From Gordonia pseudamarae (GTDB taxonomy: Bacteria > Actinomycetota > Actinomycetes > Mycobacteriales > Mycobacteriaceae), in assembly GCF_025273675.1 (NCBI RefSeq), contig NZ_CP045809.1, positions 434,001 through 498,000 of the forward strand: a stretch of 64,000 nt of DNA. The letters run 5' to 3'. Of this stretch, positions 8,388 to 16,472 are shown piece by piece (the first letter of the stretch is position 1; each line of letters opens with the position of its first letter). The notes under the pieces were generated by a model. It was not told where the DNA came from. It searched no databases and was given only the letters and a program-made list of their open reading frames with translations. The position numbers and the translations under genes were made by a program.

Positions 8388-9503
8388 ATGCCCCCACCTG
8401 TCATCCCTGCAACGCTGCAGTTGACCACCATCCCCGCGGCGGCCGTGCTGCAAGGTGTCCGGGTGTCCGGGCCGGTTACCCGCGATCAGCTGGTGGCCTC
8501 GACCGGCCTGTCGGCGGCGACGGTCAACCGGCAGGTGCACGCCCTGGCGGCGTCCGGGTTGATCGTCGAACGTCCGGACCTGTGCGATCCCGGCGCCATC
8601 GGCAGACCCAAGAATCCGCTGACGCTGGATCGGGACTCATTGTGTGTCGCGGGCATCCACGTCGGGGCGCGGCGCAGCGTCCTGGCCATCGCCGACCTGG
8701 GCGGACGCACCCTGTACAGCCACGCCGTCGCCACCCCGGCCGGTCCGACGCGGGCCGCGGTCGAGGCGTTGTGCGCCCAGTTGAAAGAACTCGCCGACCG
8801 GTTCAGCGGACGGCGTCTGCTGTGGGGCGGGGCGGCGATCGGTGGCGCCGTCGACGTCGACACCGGCGTCGTCGACCACCCCGTGCTCGGCTGGCGCGGC
8901 GCCGAGATCGGCCCCGTTCTCGCCCGCATACTCGACGTTCCGGTGTCGGTCTGCGAACATGTCGAGGCGATGGCGGCGGCAGAACTGCTGCTCACCCACC
9001 CCCGCGTCGACGGCGGTTCGGGACTTTTCATCTACGCGCGCGAAACCGCCGGCGCGGCCCTCACCATCGACGGCCGGGTCCACGTTCCGGCGCGGGGCGC
9101 GGGTACGATCGCCCACCTTCCGGTCAACGCACCCGTCATCGCCGGTGGGTACGCGCGGCTGCAACAGGTGATCGGCCGGAACGCGGCGCGCACCGCATCG
9201 GAACTGCGCGGCATCCCGGTGACGGCATCGCAGATCGTCGACGAGCGGGCACGGGTGCTCGGCGAATCGGTCGCGCTGCTGCGCGATGTGATCAACCCCG
9301 ATTCCATCGTGGTGGCCGGGGATGCCTTCTCCGCCCACCCGGACGGGCTGGCGCCGGTGCAGGCGGCGTTCAACGCGGCGACCACGGTCAGCTGGCCGCT
9401 GGAGATCGCACCACCGAGATTTGGTGTGCGGGTGCAGGAAAGCGCTGCCGTCGTGGTGGCGCTGAGCGTGCTGTACGCCGATCCCGTCGGCGCAGTGGTG
9501 TGA
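8388..9503 (+). CDS. ROK-family transcriptional regulator
   Basis: A 371-residue protein with an N-terminal winged helix-turn-helix (VTRDQLVASTGLSAATVNRQ, about residues 30-60) and a C-terminal ROK sugar-kinase-like domain (about 85-360). Phosphate-binding and sugar-binding residues are only partly kept: the usual zinc-site CxCGxxGC cysteines are absent (ETAGAALTID in that region), so it is likely a non-catalytic regulator. Its neighbourhood matches mycobacterial Rv0485, a regulator of envelope-associated genes. It is divergent from the SDR gene and may control it. Confidence 0.85.
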   Translation: MPPPVIPATLQLTTIPAAAVLQGVRVSGPVTRDQLVASTGLSAATVNRQVHALAASGLIVERPDLCDPGAIGRPKNPLTLDRDSLCVAGIHVGARRSVLAIADLGGRTLYSHAVATPAGPTRAAVEALCAQLKELADRFSGRRLLWGGAAIGGAVDVDTGVVDHPVLGWRGAEIGPVLARILDVPVSVCEHVEAMAAAELLLTHPRVDGGSGLFIYARETAGAALTIDGRVHVPARGAGTIAHLPVNAPVIAGGYARLQQVIGRNAARTASELRGIPVTASQIVDERARVLGESVALLRDVINPDSIVVAGDAFSAHPDGLAPVQAAFNAATTVSWPLEIAPPRFGVRVQESAAVVVALSVLYADPVGAVV

Positions 9504-9602
9504 CCGGTGCCCGATGTCGCACGCCGGGCGGGCGGGACGGCGCGCCGCGGCCGAATCGTCCCCTGGCACCCGTGAACACCGGTCATCACCTACCGTTGTG
9601 CC

Positions 9603-10412
9603 ATGATCGCCCAGCGTGACGTGTCGGCCACCCTTGAGGTGTTCGTGGCCGAACCCTGCGATATCGAGATGCGGATCGCCGTCGCGCGGGTACCGGGTAT
9701 CGCCTACCGGGAACGGCTCGGTGTCGTGGTGGCCGGGGCGCCGGTGACACCGGAGGAGATCATCGATGCCACCGGCACCCGTATCCACCGGTTCCGGGCC
9801 GCGCAGGGTGTGGTGTCGATCGACTACCGGGCGCAGGTCACCCAGTCCGCCCCGCCGGTGCGGGCCAGTGCGCTCGATTCCTCGATGTACTTGCGGCCCA
9901 GTCGATATGCCGAATCCGATACCTTTTTCGGGTTCGTGTCCAGCCGATTCGACGCCGAGCGGCCCCATCGCGAACTGCTCGATCAGGTGGTGGAGTTCGT
10001 GCGGTCGCACACACGGTACATCCCCGGCACCAGCGACCCCATCGACAGCGCCGCCGACACCCTGATGGCCGGTGCCGGGGTGTGCCGTGACTACGCGCAC
10101 CTGACCGTCGCCCTGCTGCGTGCGCTCAACATTCCCGCGCGCGCGGTCGCGGTATACGCGCCCGGCTGCACCCCGATGGACTTTCATGCCGTCACCGAGG
10201 CCATCATCGACGGCGACTGGGTGGTGGTCGACGCCACCGGGCTGGCACCGCGCGCGGGTTTCGTGCGGATCGCCACCGGCCGGGATGCCGCCGACATCGC
10301 CTTCCTGGAGAATCACGGTGGTTCGATCACGCTCAATTCGTATTGGGTGAGCGCCAGTTCGCCCGACCCGCTGCCCGTCGACGACGGGTGGTCGCGGGCG
10401 GTTATCGCCTGA
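9603..10412 (+). CDS. Transglutaminase-like cysteine protease fold protein
   Basis: A 269-residue cytosolic protein with an N-terminal beta-rich transglutaminase N domain (about 1-100) and the catalytic core with the Cys-His-Asp triad: C161 in GVCRDYAH, H195 in MDFHAVTE and D210 in VVVDATG. Members are thought to act as proteases or amidases, some linked to ATP-grasp/circularly-permuted partners, but no partner gene is adjacent here. The gene stands alone with about 100 bases before and 200 bases after it. Confidence 0.85.
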   Translation: MIAQRDVSATLEVFVAEPCDIEMRIAVARVPGIAYRERLGVVVAGAPVTPEEIIDATGTRIHRFRAAQGVVSIDYRAQVTQSAPPVRASALDSSMYLRPSRYAESDTFFGFVSSRFDAERPHRELLDQVVEFVRSHTRYIPGTSDPIDSAADTLMAGAGVCRDYAHLTVALLRALNIPARAVAVYAPGCTPMDFHAVTEAIIDGDWVVVDATGLAPRAGFVRIATGRDAADIAFLENHGGSITLNSYWVSASSPDPLPVDDGWSRAVIA

Positions 10413-10611
10413 CGGGTACCGGCCGTCCGCCGGAATCGAGTTCGAGTCCGCCGACATCGGCAACAACCGACTCCGCGTACGTGGCGAGTCCGGAGATGCT
10501 TATCCGCGGGCATCTCGGGCGCGGATGATGATCGCCTCGCGTCCGGTGACGTCACCCGACAACCGTCAACAGGCTCAACCAAAATAGATGGTGCGCCAAG
10601 GGAGTTCGGTG
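10413..10611. other. Intergenic region without a gene
   Basis: It separates the convergent transglutaminase and otsB genes. A hairpin GAGATGC-N9-GCATCTC lies near 10493-10516 and may end transcription. Nothing else was seen. Confidence 0.4.
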
Positions 10612-11394
10612 TTAACGGAGCGTGTCTCGGCGCTGGATGAGTGTGAACTCGAGGACCGTCGCGACGGCGTCGGTATCGGGGATACGGTGGGTGGCCACGG
10701 TGGGGCCCTCACCCACCTTGATGGAGACATCCGCCGGACCGAGGTGGGCGAAGGCCTTCTCGTCGGTGACGTCGTCCCCGAGGTAGATCACCGCGTCGGC
10801 GCCGGTACGGGCCCGAAGTGCGTCCAGGGCATGACCTTTGGAGGTCTTGATGACCGCGAGCTCGATGACCGACTTGCCCTCGGTGGCTTCCACGCCCTCC
10901 CAGCCGGCGGCGCCCTCGCGGGCGCGGAGCAGGGCGGAATCGGCGTCGGCCGGGGCGGCGTTGCGCACGTGCAGGGCGGCGCTGATGGGTTTGGATTCCA
11001 CCCGAACGCCCGGGTAATCGGCTGCGATGGCGTCGAATTCGGCGACGATGCGGGCCAGGAGAGCGCGGTGCCGATCGGTGATCTCGGTGATGAAACCGCT
11101 GCTCGATTCGGTGCCGTGGCTGCCGATGAGGGTGACCGGTCCGTCGACGGACAACCCCGACCGTAGCGACAGATCGCCCAGTGCCCGGCCGGAGACCACC
11201 GCGGCCGACGTATTCGGCAGCGCCGCGGCCGACTCGATGGCGGCGACCGACGCCGGATCGGGTACCGCGTCCTCGGGCTGGGACACGATGGGGGAGAGCA
11301 CGCCGTCGTAGTCGGAGGCGACCAGCAGGTGCCGGGCGGCCGCCGCGGCGGCCAGTGCCGACCGTAGCGACCGGTCGATGCCGATGCCGGTCAT
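10612..11394 (-). CDS. otsB: Trehalose-6-phosphate phosphatase
   Basis: Removes the phosphate of trehalose-6-phosphate, the second step of OtsA-OtsB trehalose synthesis, supplying the compatible solute and the sugar of trehalose mycolates. The 260-residue HAD enzyme shows the nucleophile motif [10 protein letters not shown] (about residue 23), VVSGR, the lysine of IKTSKGHAL and the metal site YLGDDVTDE. Start ATG 11394 overlaps the otsA stop by four bases (ATGA), giving translational coupling; it was preferred to an upstream start inside otsA for that reason. It ends with a run LIQRRDTLR after the cap and core folds. Confidence 0.92.
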   Translation of the reverse strand: MTGIGIDRSLRSALAAAAAARHLLVASDYDGVLSPIVSQPEDAVPDPASVAAIESAAALPNTSAAVVSGRALGDLSLRSGLSVDGPVTLIGSHGTESSSGFITEITDRHRALLARIVAEFDAIAADYPGVRVESKPISAALHVRNAAPADADSALLRAREGAAGWEGVEATEGKSVIELAVIKTSKGHALDALRARTGADAVIYLGDDVTDEKAFAHLGPADVSIKVGEGPTVATHRIPDTDAVATVLEFTLIQRRDTLR

Positions 11395-12902
11395 GACCTG
11401 TTGTCCTCGATCGGCGGAACGAGTTCGACGCCGCGCCCGCCCGACGGGGCGGTACTGGGATCCTCGGCGAGGGTGCCCAGGAAACTTCGGGCCCACTTGT
11501 CGACGTCGTGGGTCAGGACCTGTCGACGCAGGGCGCGCATCCGGCGGCGGCCCTCCTGATCGGTCTGGGTGGCCGCGGCCTCGATGGCGTCCTTCACCCC
11601 GTCGAGATCGTACGGGTTTGCCTGGTAGGCGGACTTGAGTTCGGCGGCCGCGCCGGTGAACTCGCTGAGCACCAGCGCCCCGCCGAGATCATTGCGGCAG
11701 GCGACGTACTCCTTGGCGACCAGGTTCATGCCATCGCGCAACGGGGTGACCAGCATGACGTCGGCGGCGACGAAGAACGCGATCAGCTCGTCTCGCGGGA
11801 CCGGCCGGTGCAGGTATTGCACGACGGGTTGGCCGACCTCGGCGAAATTGCCGTTGATATTGCCGACCAACTGCTCGATCCCGGCCCGCATCTGGATGTA
11901 GCTGTCCACGCGTTCGCGGCTCGGGGTGGCCAACTGCACCATCGCCGTCTCATGCGGGTCGAGACGCTTCTCGGCAAACAACTCCGACAGCGCTATGAGG
12001 CGCACATCGATGCCCTTGGTGTAGTCGAGTCGATCGACGCCGAGCATGACGGTCCTCGGGTTTCCGAGTTCCTTACGGATCTCGGCGGCGCGGGCGCGGA
12101 CGGCCTTGGAGCGGGCCTTGGCGTCGAGTTCGCCGGAATCGATGGAGATGGGGAACGCACCGACCCGCACGGTGCGGAAACCGACCTGCACCACGCCGAA
12201 CCGCGACCGGACCCCGACGGTGCCCTTGCTGGTGGCCTGACCGGCCAGCCGGCGCGCCAGATACAGGAAGTTCTGCGCGCCGCCGGGAAGATGGAAACCG
12301 ATCAGGTCGGCGCCGAGCAGACCTTCGACGATCTCGGTGCGCCACGGGTTCTGCAGGAACAACTCGATCGGGGGGAACGGGATGTGCAGGAAGAAGCCGA
12401 TCCGCAGATCGGGCCGCAGCATCCGCAGCATCTTGGGCACCAGCTGCAGCTGGTAGTCCTGCACCCACACCAGCGCGCCGTGGGCCGCGGCCTTGCACGT
12501 GGCCTCGGCGAACCGCCGGTTCACCTCGACGTAGGTGTTCCACCATTCACGGTGATACTCGGGTTTGACGATGACGTCGTGGTAGAGCGGCCACAGCGTG
12601 GCGTTGGAGAACCCTTCGTAGTACTCGGCGATCTCCTGCGACGACAGCGGCACGGCGTGGATGTCGATGCCCTCGATGTCGGGGTTGTCGTCGGAGTCGG
12701 CGATGCCCGACCAGCCGACCCACGCGCCGGTGCGCTGGCGCAGGATGGGTTCGAGTGCGGTCACCAGACCGCCCGGACTGCGACGCCAGGTCACGGTGCC
12801 GTCGTCGGCGACCACCTTGTCGACCGGCAGCCGGTTGGCCACCACCACGAAATCCGCACCTGCCGGGCTGCCGCCCGCGTCAACCCCGCCGTCGGCGCTC
12901 AC
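11391..12902 (-). CDS. otsA: Trehalose-6-phosphate synthase
   Basis: A retaining GT20 glycosyltransferase (503 residues) that joins glucose from a nucleotide sugar to glucose-6-phosphate. The start shows [23 protein letters not shown] and [18 protein letters not shown] carries the donor-phosphate Arg/Lys and [14 protein letters not shown] the acidic donor site. GTG 12902, four bases past the stop of the preceding small gene, gives the same N-terminal length as mycobacterial OtsA; a TTG at 12929 would overlap that gene. It lies in an apparent operon small protein - otsA - otsB. Confidence 0.93.
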   Translation of the reverse strand: MSADGGVDAGGSPAGADFVVVANRLPVDKVVADDGTVTWRRSPGGLVTALEPILRQRTGAWVGWSGIADSDDNPDIEGIDIHAVPLSSQEIAEYYEGFSNATLWPLYHDVIVKPEYHREWWNTYVEVNRRFAEATCKAAAHGALVWVQDYQLQLVPKMLRMLRPDLRIGFFLHIPFPPIELFLQNPWRTEIVEGLLGADLIGFHLPGGAQNFLYLARRLAGQATSKGTVGVRSRFGVVQVGFRTVRVGAFPISIDSGELDAKARSKAVRARAAEIRKELGNPRTVMLGVDRLDYTKGIDVRLIALSELFAEKRLDPHETAMVQLATPSRERVDSYIQMRAGIEQLVGNINGNFAEVGQPVVQYLHRPVPRDELIAFFVAADVMLVTPLRDGMNLVAKEYVACRNDLGGALVLSEFTGAAAELKSAYQANPYDLDGVKDAIEAAATQTDQEGRRRMRALRRQVLTHDVDKWARSFLGTLAEDPSTAPSGGRGVELVPPIEDNRS

Positions 12903-12906
12903 GCGG

Positions 12907-13071
12907 TCAGGCGGTTTCGCCCGGAGCAATGCCCAGCATCGACAGCAGCATCCGGCATTCGTCGGCGTCGGTGGCGTAGGCGGCCACGACGCGGCGTGCG
13001 GAACTGGCGGTCTCGTCGGCTACCGGCTCCAGCTCTTCATCGGTGAGGTCGGCGGTGGTCTTGGGAGGCAT
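12907..13071 (-). CDS. Small conserved acidic protein preceding otsA
   Basis: A 54-residue protein of unknown function starting at ATG 13071 behind GAGAAGGA. It is acidic in its N-terminal half ([14 protein letters not shown]) and predicted mostly helical, with one cysteine (DADECRMLL). It has no signal or membrane helix. The stop sits four bases before the otsA start, so it is very likely co-transcribed with the trehalose genes. I do not recognise a family. Confidence 0.65.
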   Translation of the reverse strand: MPPKTTADLTDEELEPVADETASSARRVVAAYATDADECRMLLSMLGIAPGETA

Positions 13072-13146
13072 GATGTCCTTCTCGTGACGTGGATTGCGGC
13101 GCAACCGGACCACACCGGTGATGGGTCCGTCGGTATCGGCCCGATT

Positions 13147-14643
13147 CTACCTGCCCGGCGGTATCCCCCGTCGCTTCGCTCGCCCCGGCGGTATCCCCCG
13201 TCGCTTCGCTCGCCCCGGCGCACGTCTTCTGTCGCCACCGCCCCTGGCGAAGGGGCGTCCCTCCGGAAGAAACGACGGGCGCCGCAGCATCCGCGCGACG
13301 ACCTCGCCGAGGGTGACCCCCGCCGCGAGTGCGCAGCCGGTACCCAAGGCGCTCGCCATCCACGTGATACCGCTGAGCGTCTGCTCGCTGAGCAGACCGT
13401 ACAGACCGCGGTAGACGGCCAGGCCGGGCAGCAGCGGGGTGATGCCGGCGATCGCGACCACCTGCGGCGGGGTCAGCGCCCGGCGGGCCAGCAGACCGCC
13501 CACCAACCCGACGACGACGGCGGCGGCACCGTTGGCGATGACCGGACCGACCGGAGCCAGCAACAGCACACCGAGGGCGATCGACGTGCCGATCGCACCG
13601 CTGAGGAAGGCCACCGGGATCGCCCGGCGTTTGGCATAGCTGGCCAGCGCGTACGCGGCCGAGGCGATGGCGCCGCCGGTGATCTGGACGGGCAGGTCGA
13701 CGGCACCGAACCGGGTCAGCGTGGTGAGGGCGGGCAGATAGATGCCCGCCCCCTCCAGCAGACGGATGGCGGTGCCGACCCCCGCGATGATGCCGGCGGT
13801 CATCAGCAGCAGCTCGAAGAACCGGGCCACACCGGTGATCGGGGCGCCGGTGATCGCGTCCTGCAGCGATCCGACCAGCGGCAACCCGGAGAGCAACACC
13901 ACGATGCCGGCGGCGATCACCCGGGACGGTACGAGCTCGATGTCCAGCGTCTGTGACAGCTCCGAGACCACGGCGGCGGGTACCACGGCGATGAAACCAC
14001 CGATCACCTGCTGGAAGAAGACCGGCACGCCGAGCCGGTTGACCCGCCGGTTGACGCTGACGATGGTGATGGTGGTCAGGAAGGCCAGCACCGCGCCGAG
14101 CAGCCGGCCGCCGAGCAACAGCGACACGCCCGAGGCCATGACTCCCCAGGCGATGGTCGCCACCCAATGCGGATACGGGTGCGGCGCGGCGATGATCTTG
14201 TCGACCATCTGATGCGCGGTGGCCGGGGTGATTCCGGAGTTGCGGATGTGCCGGATCAACCGGTCGACGTCGGCGAGCCGGGTGAAGTCGAGGGAGCGGT
14301 GGCTGACCTGCTCCATGGTGGTGATCGGTGGCAGTGTCGCACCGCGGCGGGCGCTGGCCATGATCTTGTTGTAGGTGACGTCCACGTCGACGTCGTCGAG
14401 ACCGTACGCGCTCGCCACGAACTCCACCTGGGTCTGGGTGTCGCGGGCGGCGGTACCCGAGTCGAGCAGCACCGCGCCGATCTTGGTCGCGAGATCGAGG
14501 ACCTCGGTGATGGAGCCGACATCGAATCTGTCGATCGGCCGGCGGGGGGAGACCGCGATCGCGCCGGGCTCGATGGTGTCGATCGTTGCCTGACGGGTGC
14601 CGGTGATCCGGCGCAGGGAACGCTGGATATACTCGGGCAGCAC
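13147..14643 (-). CDS. thrE: ThrE-type threonine/serine exporter, C-terminus running into a repeat array
   Basis: An inner-membrane exporter of the ThrE family (498 residues). Residues about 45-150 form the conserved cytoplasmic domain (VLDLATKIGAVLLDSGTAA, YNKIMAS); about ten hydrophobic helices follow from residue 165 to 465. The last 30 residues are repeats of PGRAKRRGIP encoded by the 13153-13219 array, so the natural C-terminus has been replaced or extended. The start GTG at 14643 has a perfect AAGGAGG five bases upstream, but that sequence is the antisense of the tRNA-Thr acceptor region (14649-14655). Family call is strong; threonine as substrate is inferred from the family. Confidence 0.85.
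   Translation of the reverse strand: MLPEYIQRSLRRITGTRQATIDTIEPGAIAVSPRRPIDRFDVGSITEVLDLATKIGAVLLDSGTAARDTQTQVEFVASAYGLDDVDVDVTYNKIMASARRGATLPPITTMEQVSHRSLDFTRLADVDRLIRHIRNSGITPATAHQMVDKIIAAPHPYPHWVATIAWGVMASGVSLLLGGRLLGAVLAFLTTITIVSVNRRVNRLGVPVFFQQVIGGFIAVVPAAVVSELSQTLDIELVPSRVIAAGIVVLLSGLPLVGSLQDAITGAPITGVARFFELLLMTAGIIAGVGTAIRLLEGAGIYLPALTTLTRFGAVDLPVQITGGAIASAAYALASYAKRRAIPVAFLSGAIGTSIALGVLLLAPVGPVIANGAAAVVVGLVGGLLARRALTPPQVVAIAGITPLLPGLAVYRGLYGLLSEQTLSGITWMASALGTGCALAAGVTLGEVVARMLRRPSFLPEGRPFARGGGDRRRAPGRAKRRGIPPGRAKRRGIPPGR
13153..13219. repeat. Two and a fraction 30-bp tandem repeats at the thrE 3' end
   Basis: Units of CCCCGGCGGTATCC followed by CCCGTCGCTTCGCTCG, period 30. They differ from the nitrilase repeat only in the CACTATCT / GGTATCCC part and encode PGRAKRRGIP on the minus strand. 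Confidence 0.9.
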
Positions 14644-14647
14644 GAAT

Positions 14648-14719
14648 GCCTCCTTAGCTCAGTGGTAGAGCACTCGCCTTGTAAGCGAGCGGTCGTCGGT
14701 TCAATCCCGACAGGGGGCT
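14648..14719 (+). tRNA. tRNA-Thr (anticodon UGU)
   Basis: A 72-base cloverleaf: acceptor GCCTCCT/AGGGGGC with one T-G pair, D-arm GCTC/GAGC, anticodon stem CTCGC/GCGAG with loop CTTGTAA (anticodon TGT), variable loop of five, T-arm GTCGG/CCGAC. Discriminator T; CCA is not encoded. It is head-to-head with thrE, four bases apart. Confidence 0.95.
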
Positions 14720-14729
14720 CTCGGTACGG

Positions 14730-14773
14730 CCCCGTTCCCGCCGGTGTTATCGGCCTCGGCGGGAACGGGGTTT
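14730..14773 (+). terminator. Rho-independent terminator of tRNA-Thr
   Basis: Perfect 13-bp arms CCCCGTTCCCGCC and GGCGGGAACGGGG with a 15-base loop, followed by TTT, eleven bases past the tRNA. Confidence 0.85.
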
Positions 14774-14940
14774 CGGTGTCTCCGGTCACGGTCCACGGTC
14801 TCGAACGGTCCACGGTCTCGATGATCCGCCTCCGGCACTCTTCCATGGTGTGGTGCAGGTCATCGGTGGCGCAATGCGCATTTTTGCAATAGGCAATGTT
14901 CTGCGCTCTATTTAATTTCAAATGAGGCCTCACTCCGCTT

Positions 14941-14967
14941 TTGATACCAATGTGAATTGGGTATAGT
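14941..14967 (+). promoter_or_regulatory. Possible promoter of the roadblock gene
   Basis: TTGATA and TATAGT are separated by 15 bases (16 if the -35 is TTTGAT) in a locally AT-rich stretch about 50 bases before the GTG at 15016. The short spacer makes it tentative. The rest of 14774-15015 holds no gene that I can support. Confidence 0.4.
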
Positions 14968-15015
14968 TCGCCGTACTCACGATGTGGCCCAATGAATGTT
15001 CAGAGGAAGTGACCA

Positions 15016-15684
15016 GTGGTCGATGATCAGGTTGGGCCGGATTCATCTCCGCAGCGCTTACAGGGTTTCACGGACCCGCCGCCGTACCGGTACGAACCGG
15101 GACGGGCGACGGTCGGAAGTGGGGCCCTGACCAGGGGCGGGGCGCATTCCGGCGGCGGTGAACCGTACATCTTCGAGAGCACGATGCGTGAGTTGCCGAT
15201 CAACCTGCCGAGGCAGGCGGCGGTCGGCGCGCACGAGCAGAAACCATCATCGCCCCCGGCGCCATCGTCGCGCGGTGACTCACCGGCAGACACTGCCGCG
15301 ATAGGAGTAAACAACATGGCAAGACTCGACGATTCGGTAGCCGACCTTCTCTCGGTCGACGGCGCACTGGGGGCGGCCGTGGTCGACCTCGACAGCGGTA
15401 TGGTGCTGGCGGCCGGCGGCAACCCCGGCTTCGACCTGGAGATCGCCGCCGCCGGCAACTCCAACGTCGTCCGGGCAAAGCTGCGCACCATGAACGACCT
15501 GGGCATCAGCGGTGGCCTCGAGGACATGCTGATCACGCTCGACAAGCAGTACCACCTGGTCAACGTGCTGCGTGACGGCGGCACCGCCGGACTGTTCATC
15601 TACTTCGTGCTCAACCGCGCCACCGCGAATCTGGCACTGGCCCGGCACAAGCTCCGCACGGTCGCCAACCAGGTGCGCGTGTAA
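15016..15684 (+). CDS. Roadblock/LC7-domain protein with disordered N-terminal extension (two possible starts)
   Basis: Roadblock/LC7 proteins are small GTPase regulators, MglB being the best known. The domain itself (122 residues, MARLDDSVADLLSVDGALGA to the C-terminus) starts at ATG 15316 behind AGGAG. The same frame is open 100 residues further up to a GTG at 15016, which also has a good AGAGGAAG seven bases upstream. The extension is rich in Pro, Gly, Ser and Arg and looks disordered. Either one 222-residue protein or two products from one message are possible. No Ras-like GTPase gene is adjacent, unlike in conservon clusters, so its partner must lie elsewhere. Confidence 0.75.
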   Translation: MVDDQVGPDSSPQRLQGFTDPPPYRYEPGRATVGSGALTRGGAHSGGGEPYIFESTMRELPINLPRQAAVGAHEQKPSSPPAPSSRGDSPADTAAIGVNNMARLDDSVADLLSVDGALGAAVVDLDSGMVLAAGGNPGFDLEIAAAGNSNVVRAKLRTMNDLGISGGLEDMLITLDKQYHLVNVLRDGGTAGLFIYFVLNRATANLALARHKLRTVANQVRV

Positions 15685-15709
15685 CAGCCAACCAGGTGCA
15701 CGTGTAACA
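15664..15709 (+). repeat. 23-bp tandem duplication over the roadblock stop codon
   Basis: GCCAACCAGGTGCGCGTG plus TAACA occurs twice back to back with one mismatch (CGC/CAC), so the last codons and the stop codon are duplicated; the second copy is untranslated. Confidence 0.8.
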
Positions 15710-15717
15710 CCTGCCTA

Positions 15718-15750
15718 CAGGAGGCCCGGCGCGCGGCGCCGGGCCTCCTG
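15718..15750 (+). terminator. Strong GC hairpin terminator after the roadblock gene
   Basis: Perfect 15-bp arms, CAGGAGGCCCGGCGC and its complement, around a 3-base loop. There is no T-run, as is usual in actinobacteria. Confidence 0.75.
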
Positions 15751-15835
15751 TCGTATCCGGGTCCCGCCGTACAGCGCGGCGTCGGGGCGGGCGTGCGCCC
15801 CGATTCGCCGCGTCCCCCAGTTTAGGATGACGCTC

Positions 15836-16234
15836 ATGTCACGAGTGCAGCACGGCAGAACCGAAGGACTGTTCGACGGCGGATTTCCCTACAGCGCGAG
15901 CGTTTCGGCGGGGCCGCTCATCTTCACCGCGGGCATCGCACCGCTCGGGCAGGCCGGGGAGGTGGTCGCACCCGGCGACGTCGTCGGCCAGACCCGGCAG
16001 TGCCTGGCCAATCTGCGCGCGGTACTGGCCGGTCACGGGGCCGGCTTCGCCGACGTGGCCAAACTGACCGTGTACGTCGCCGAACATCTGCAGGCCGACC
16101 TGTACGTGTCGTGGGATGCGGTGCTCGAATCGTTCACCGACGGTGCACCGCCGGCCATCGTCGTCGGTGTCACCGTGCTGCCCTACGACGATCAGCTCGT
16201 GGAGGTCGAAGCCGTCGCCGCCCCGCCCGGGTAG
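15836..16234 (+). CDS. RidA-family (YjgF/UK114) protein
   Basis: RidA proteins hydrolyse reactive enamine/imine intermediates released by PLP enzymes. The 132-residue product starts at ATG 15836, eight bases after AGGA. It has the family core: YSASVSAGPLIFTAGIAPL, QTRQCLANLRAVLAGHGAGF with the glycines of the trimer, TVYVAE and the final VEVEAVA strand. The canonical arginine of the deaminase site (in the IPRSRVA-type motif) is not obvious; the corresponding region reads GVTVLPYDDQLVEVEAVA, so it may belong to a subgroup without imine deaminase activity. Confidence 0.8.
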   Translation: MSRVQHGRTEGLFDGGFPYSASVSAGPLIFTAGIAPLGQAGEVVAPGDVVGQTRQCLANLRAVLAGHGAGFADVAKLTVYVAEHLQADLYVSWDAVLESFTDGAPPAIVVGVTVLPYDDQLVEVEAVAAPPG

Positions 16235-16270
16235 CTCCCCGTGGCCCGTTCGGATCGCTCGTCACCTGAA

Positions 16271-16344
16271 GTTCACAGCGCACCCCGAGTTCACAGCGCA
16301 CCCCAAGTTCACAGCGCACCCCAAGTTCACAGGGAGCTGACAGG
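16271..16344 (+). promoter_or_regulatory. Array of PhoP-type half-sites (18-bp tandem repeats) upstream of phoP
   Basis: Three TCACAGC motifs (16273, 16291, 16309) and TCACAGG (16327) are spaced 18 bp apart within repeats of GTTCACAGCGCACCCCAA; a last TGACAGG at 16338 gives an 11-bp pair with the fourth. Mycobacterial PhoP binds TCACAGC-N4-TCACAGC, so this is a likely autoregulatory site. Confidence 0.65.
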
Positions 16345-16472
16345 AAGAGCCCAGCGAAGCCGGGGGAACACCGGGGATTCTCGTGGGTATGACAAAGCTG
16401 GGCGCGGTGATCGCAGGGGCAAACCAAGCGGGGGCAAACCAAGAAGTGGCAAGGCAGGGCGGTGGGGCCGAT

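Noticed and set aside
14774..15015. Riboswitch or T-box leader near tRNA-Thr and thrE
   Set aside because: No T-box sequence or specifier hairpin was seen, and the region is downstream of the tRNA on the opposite side from thrE.
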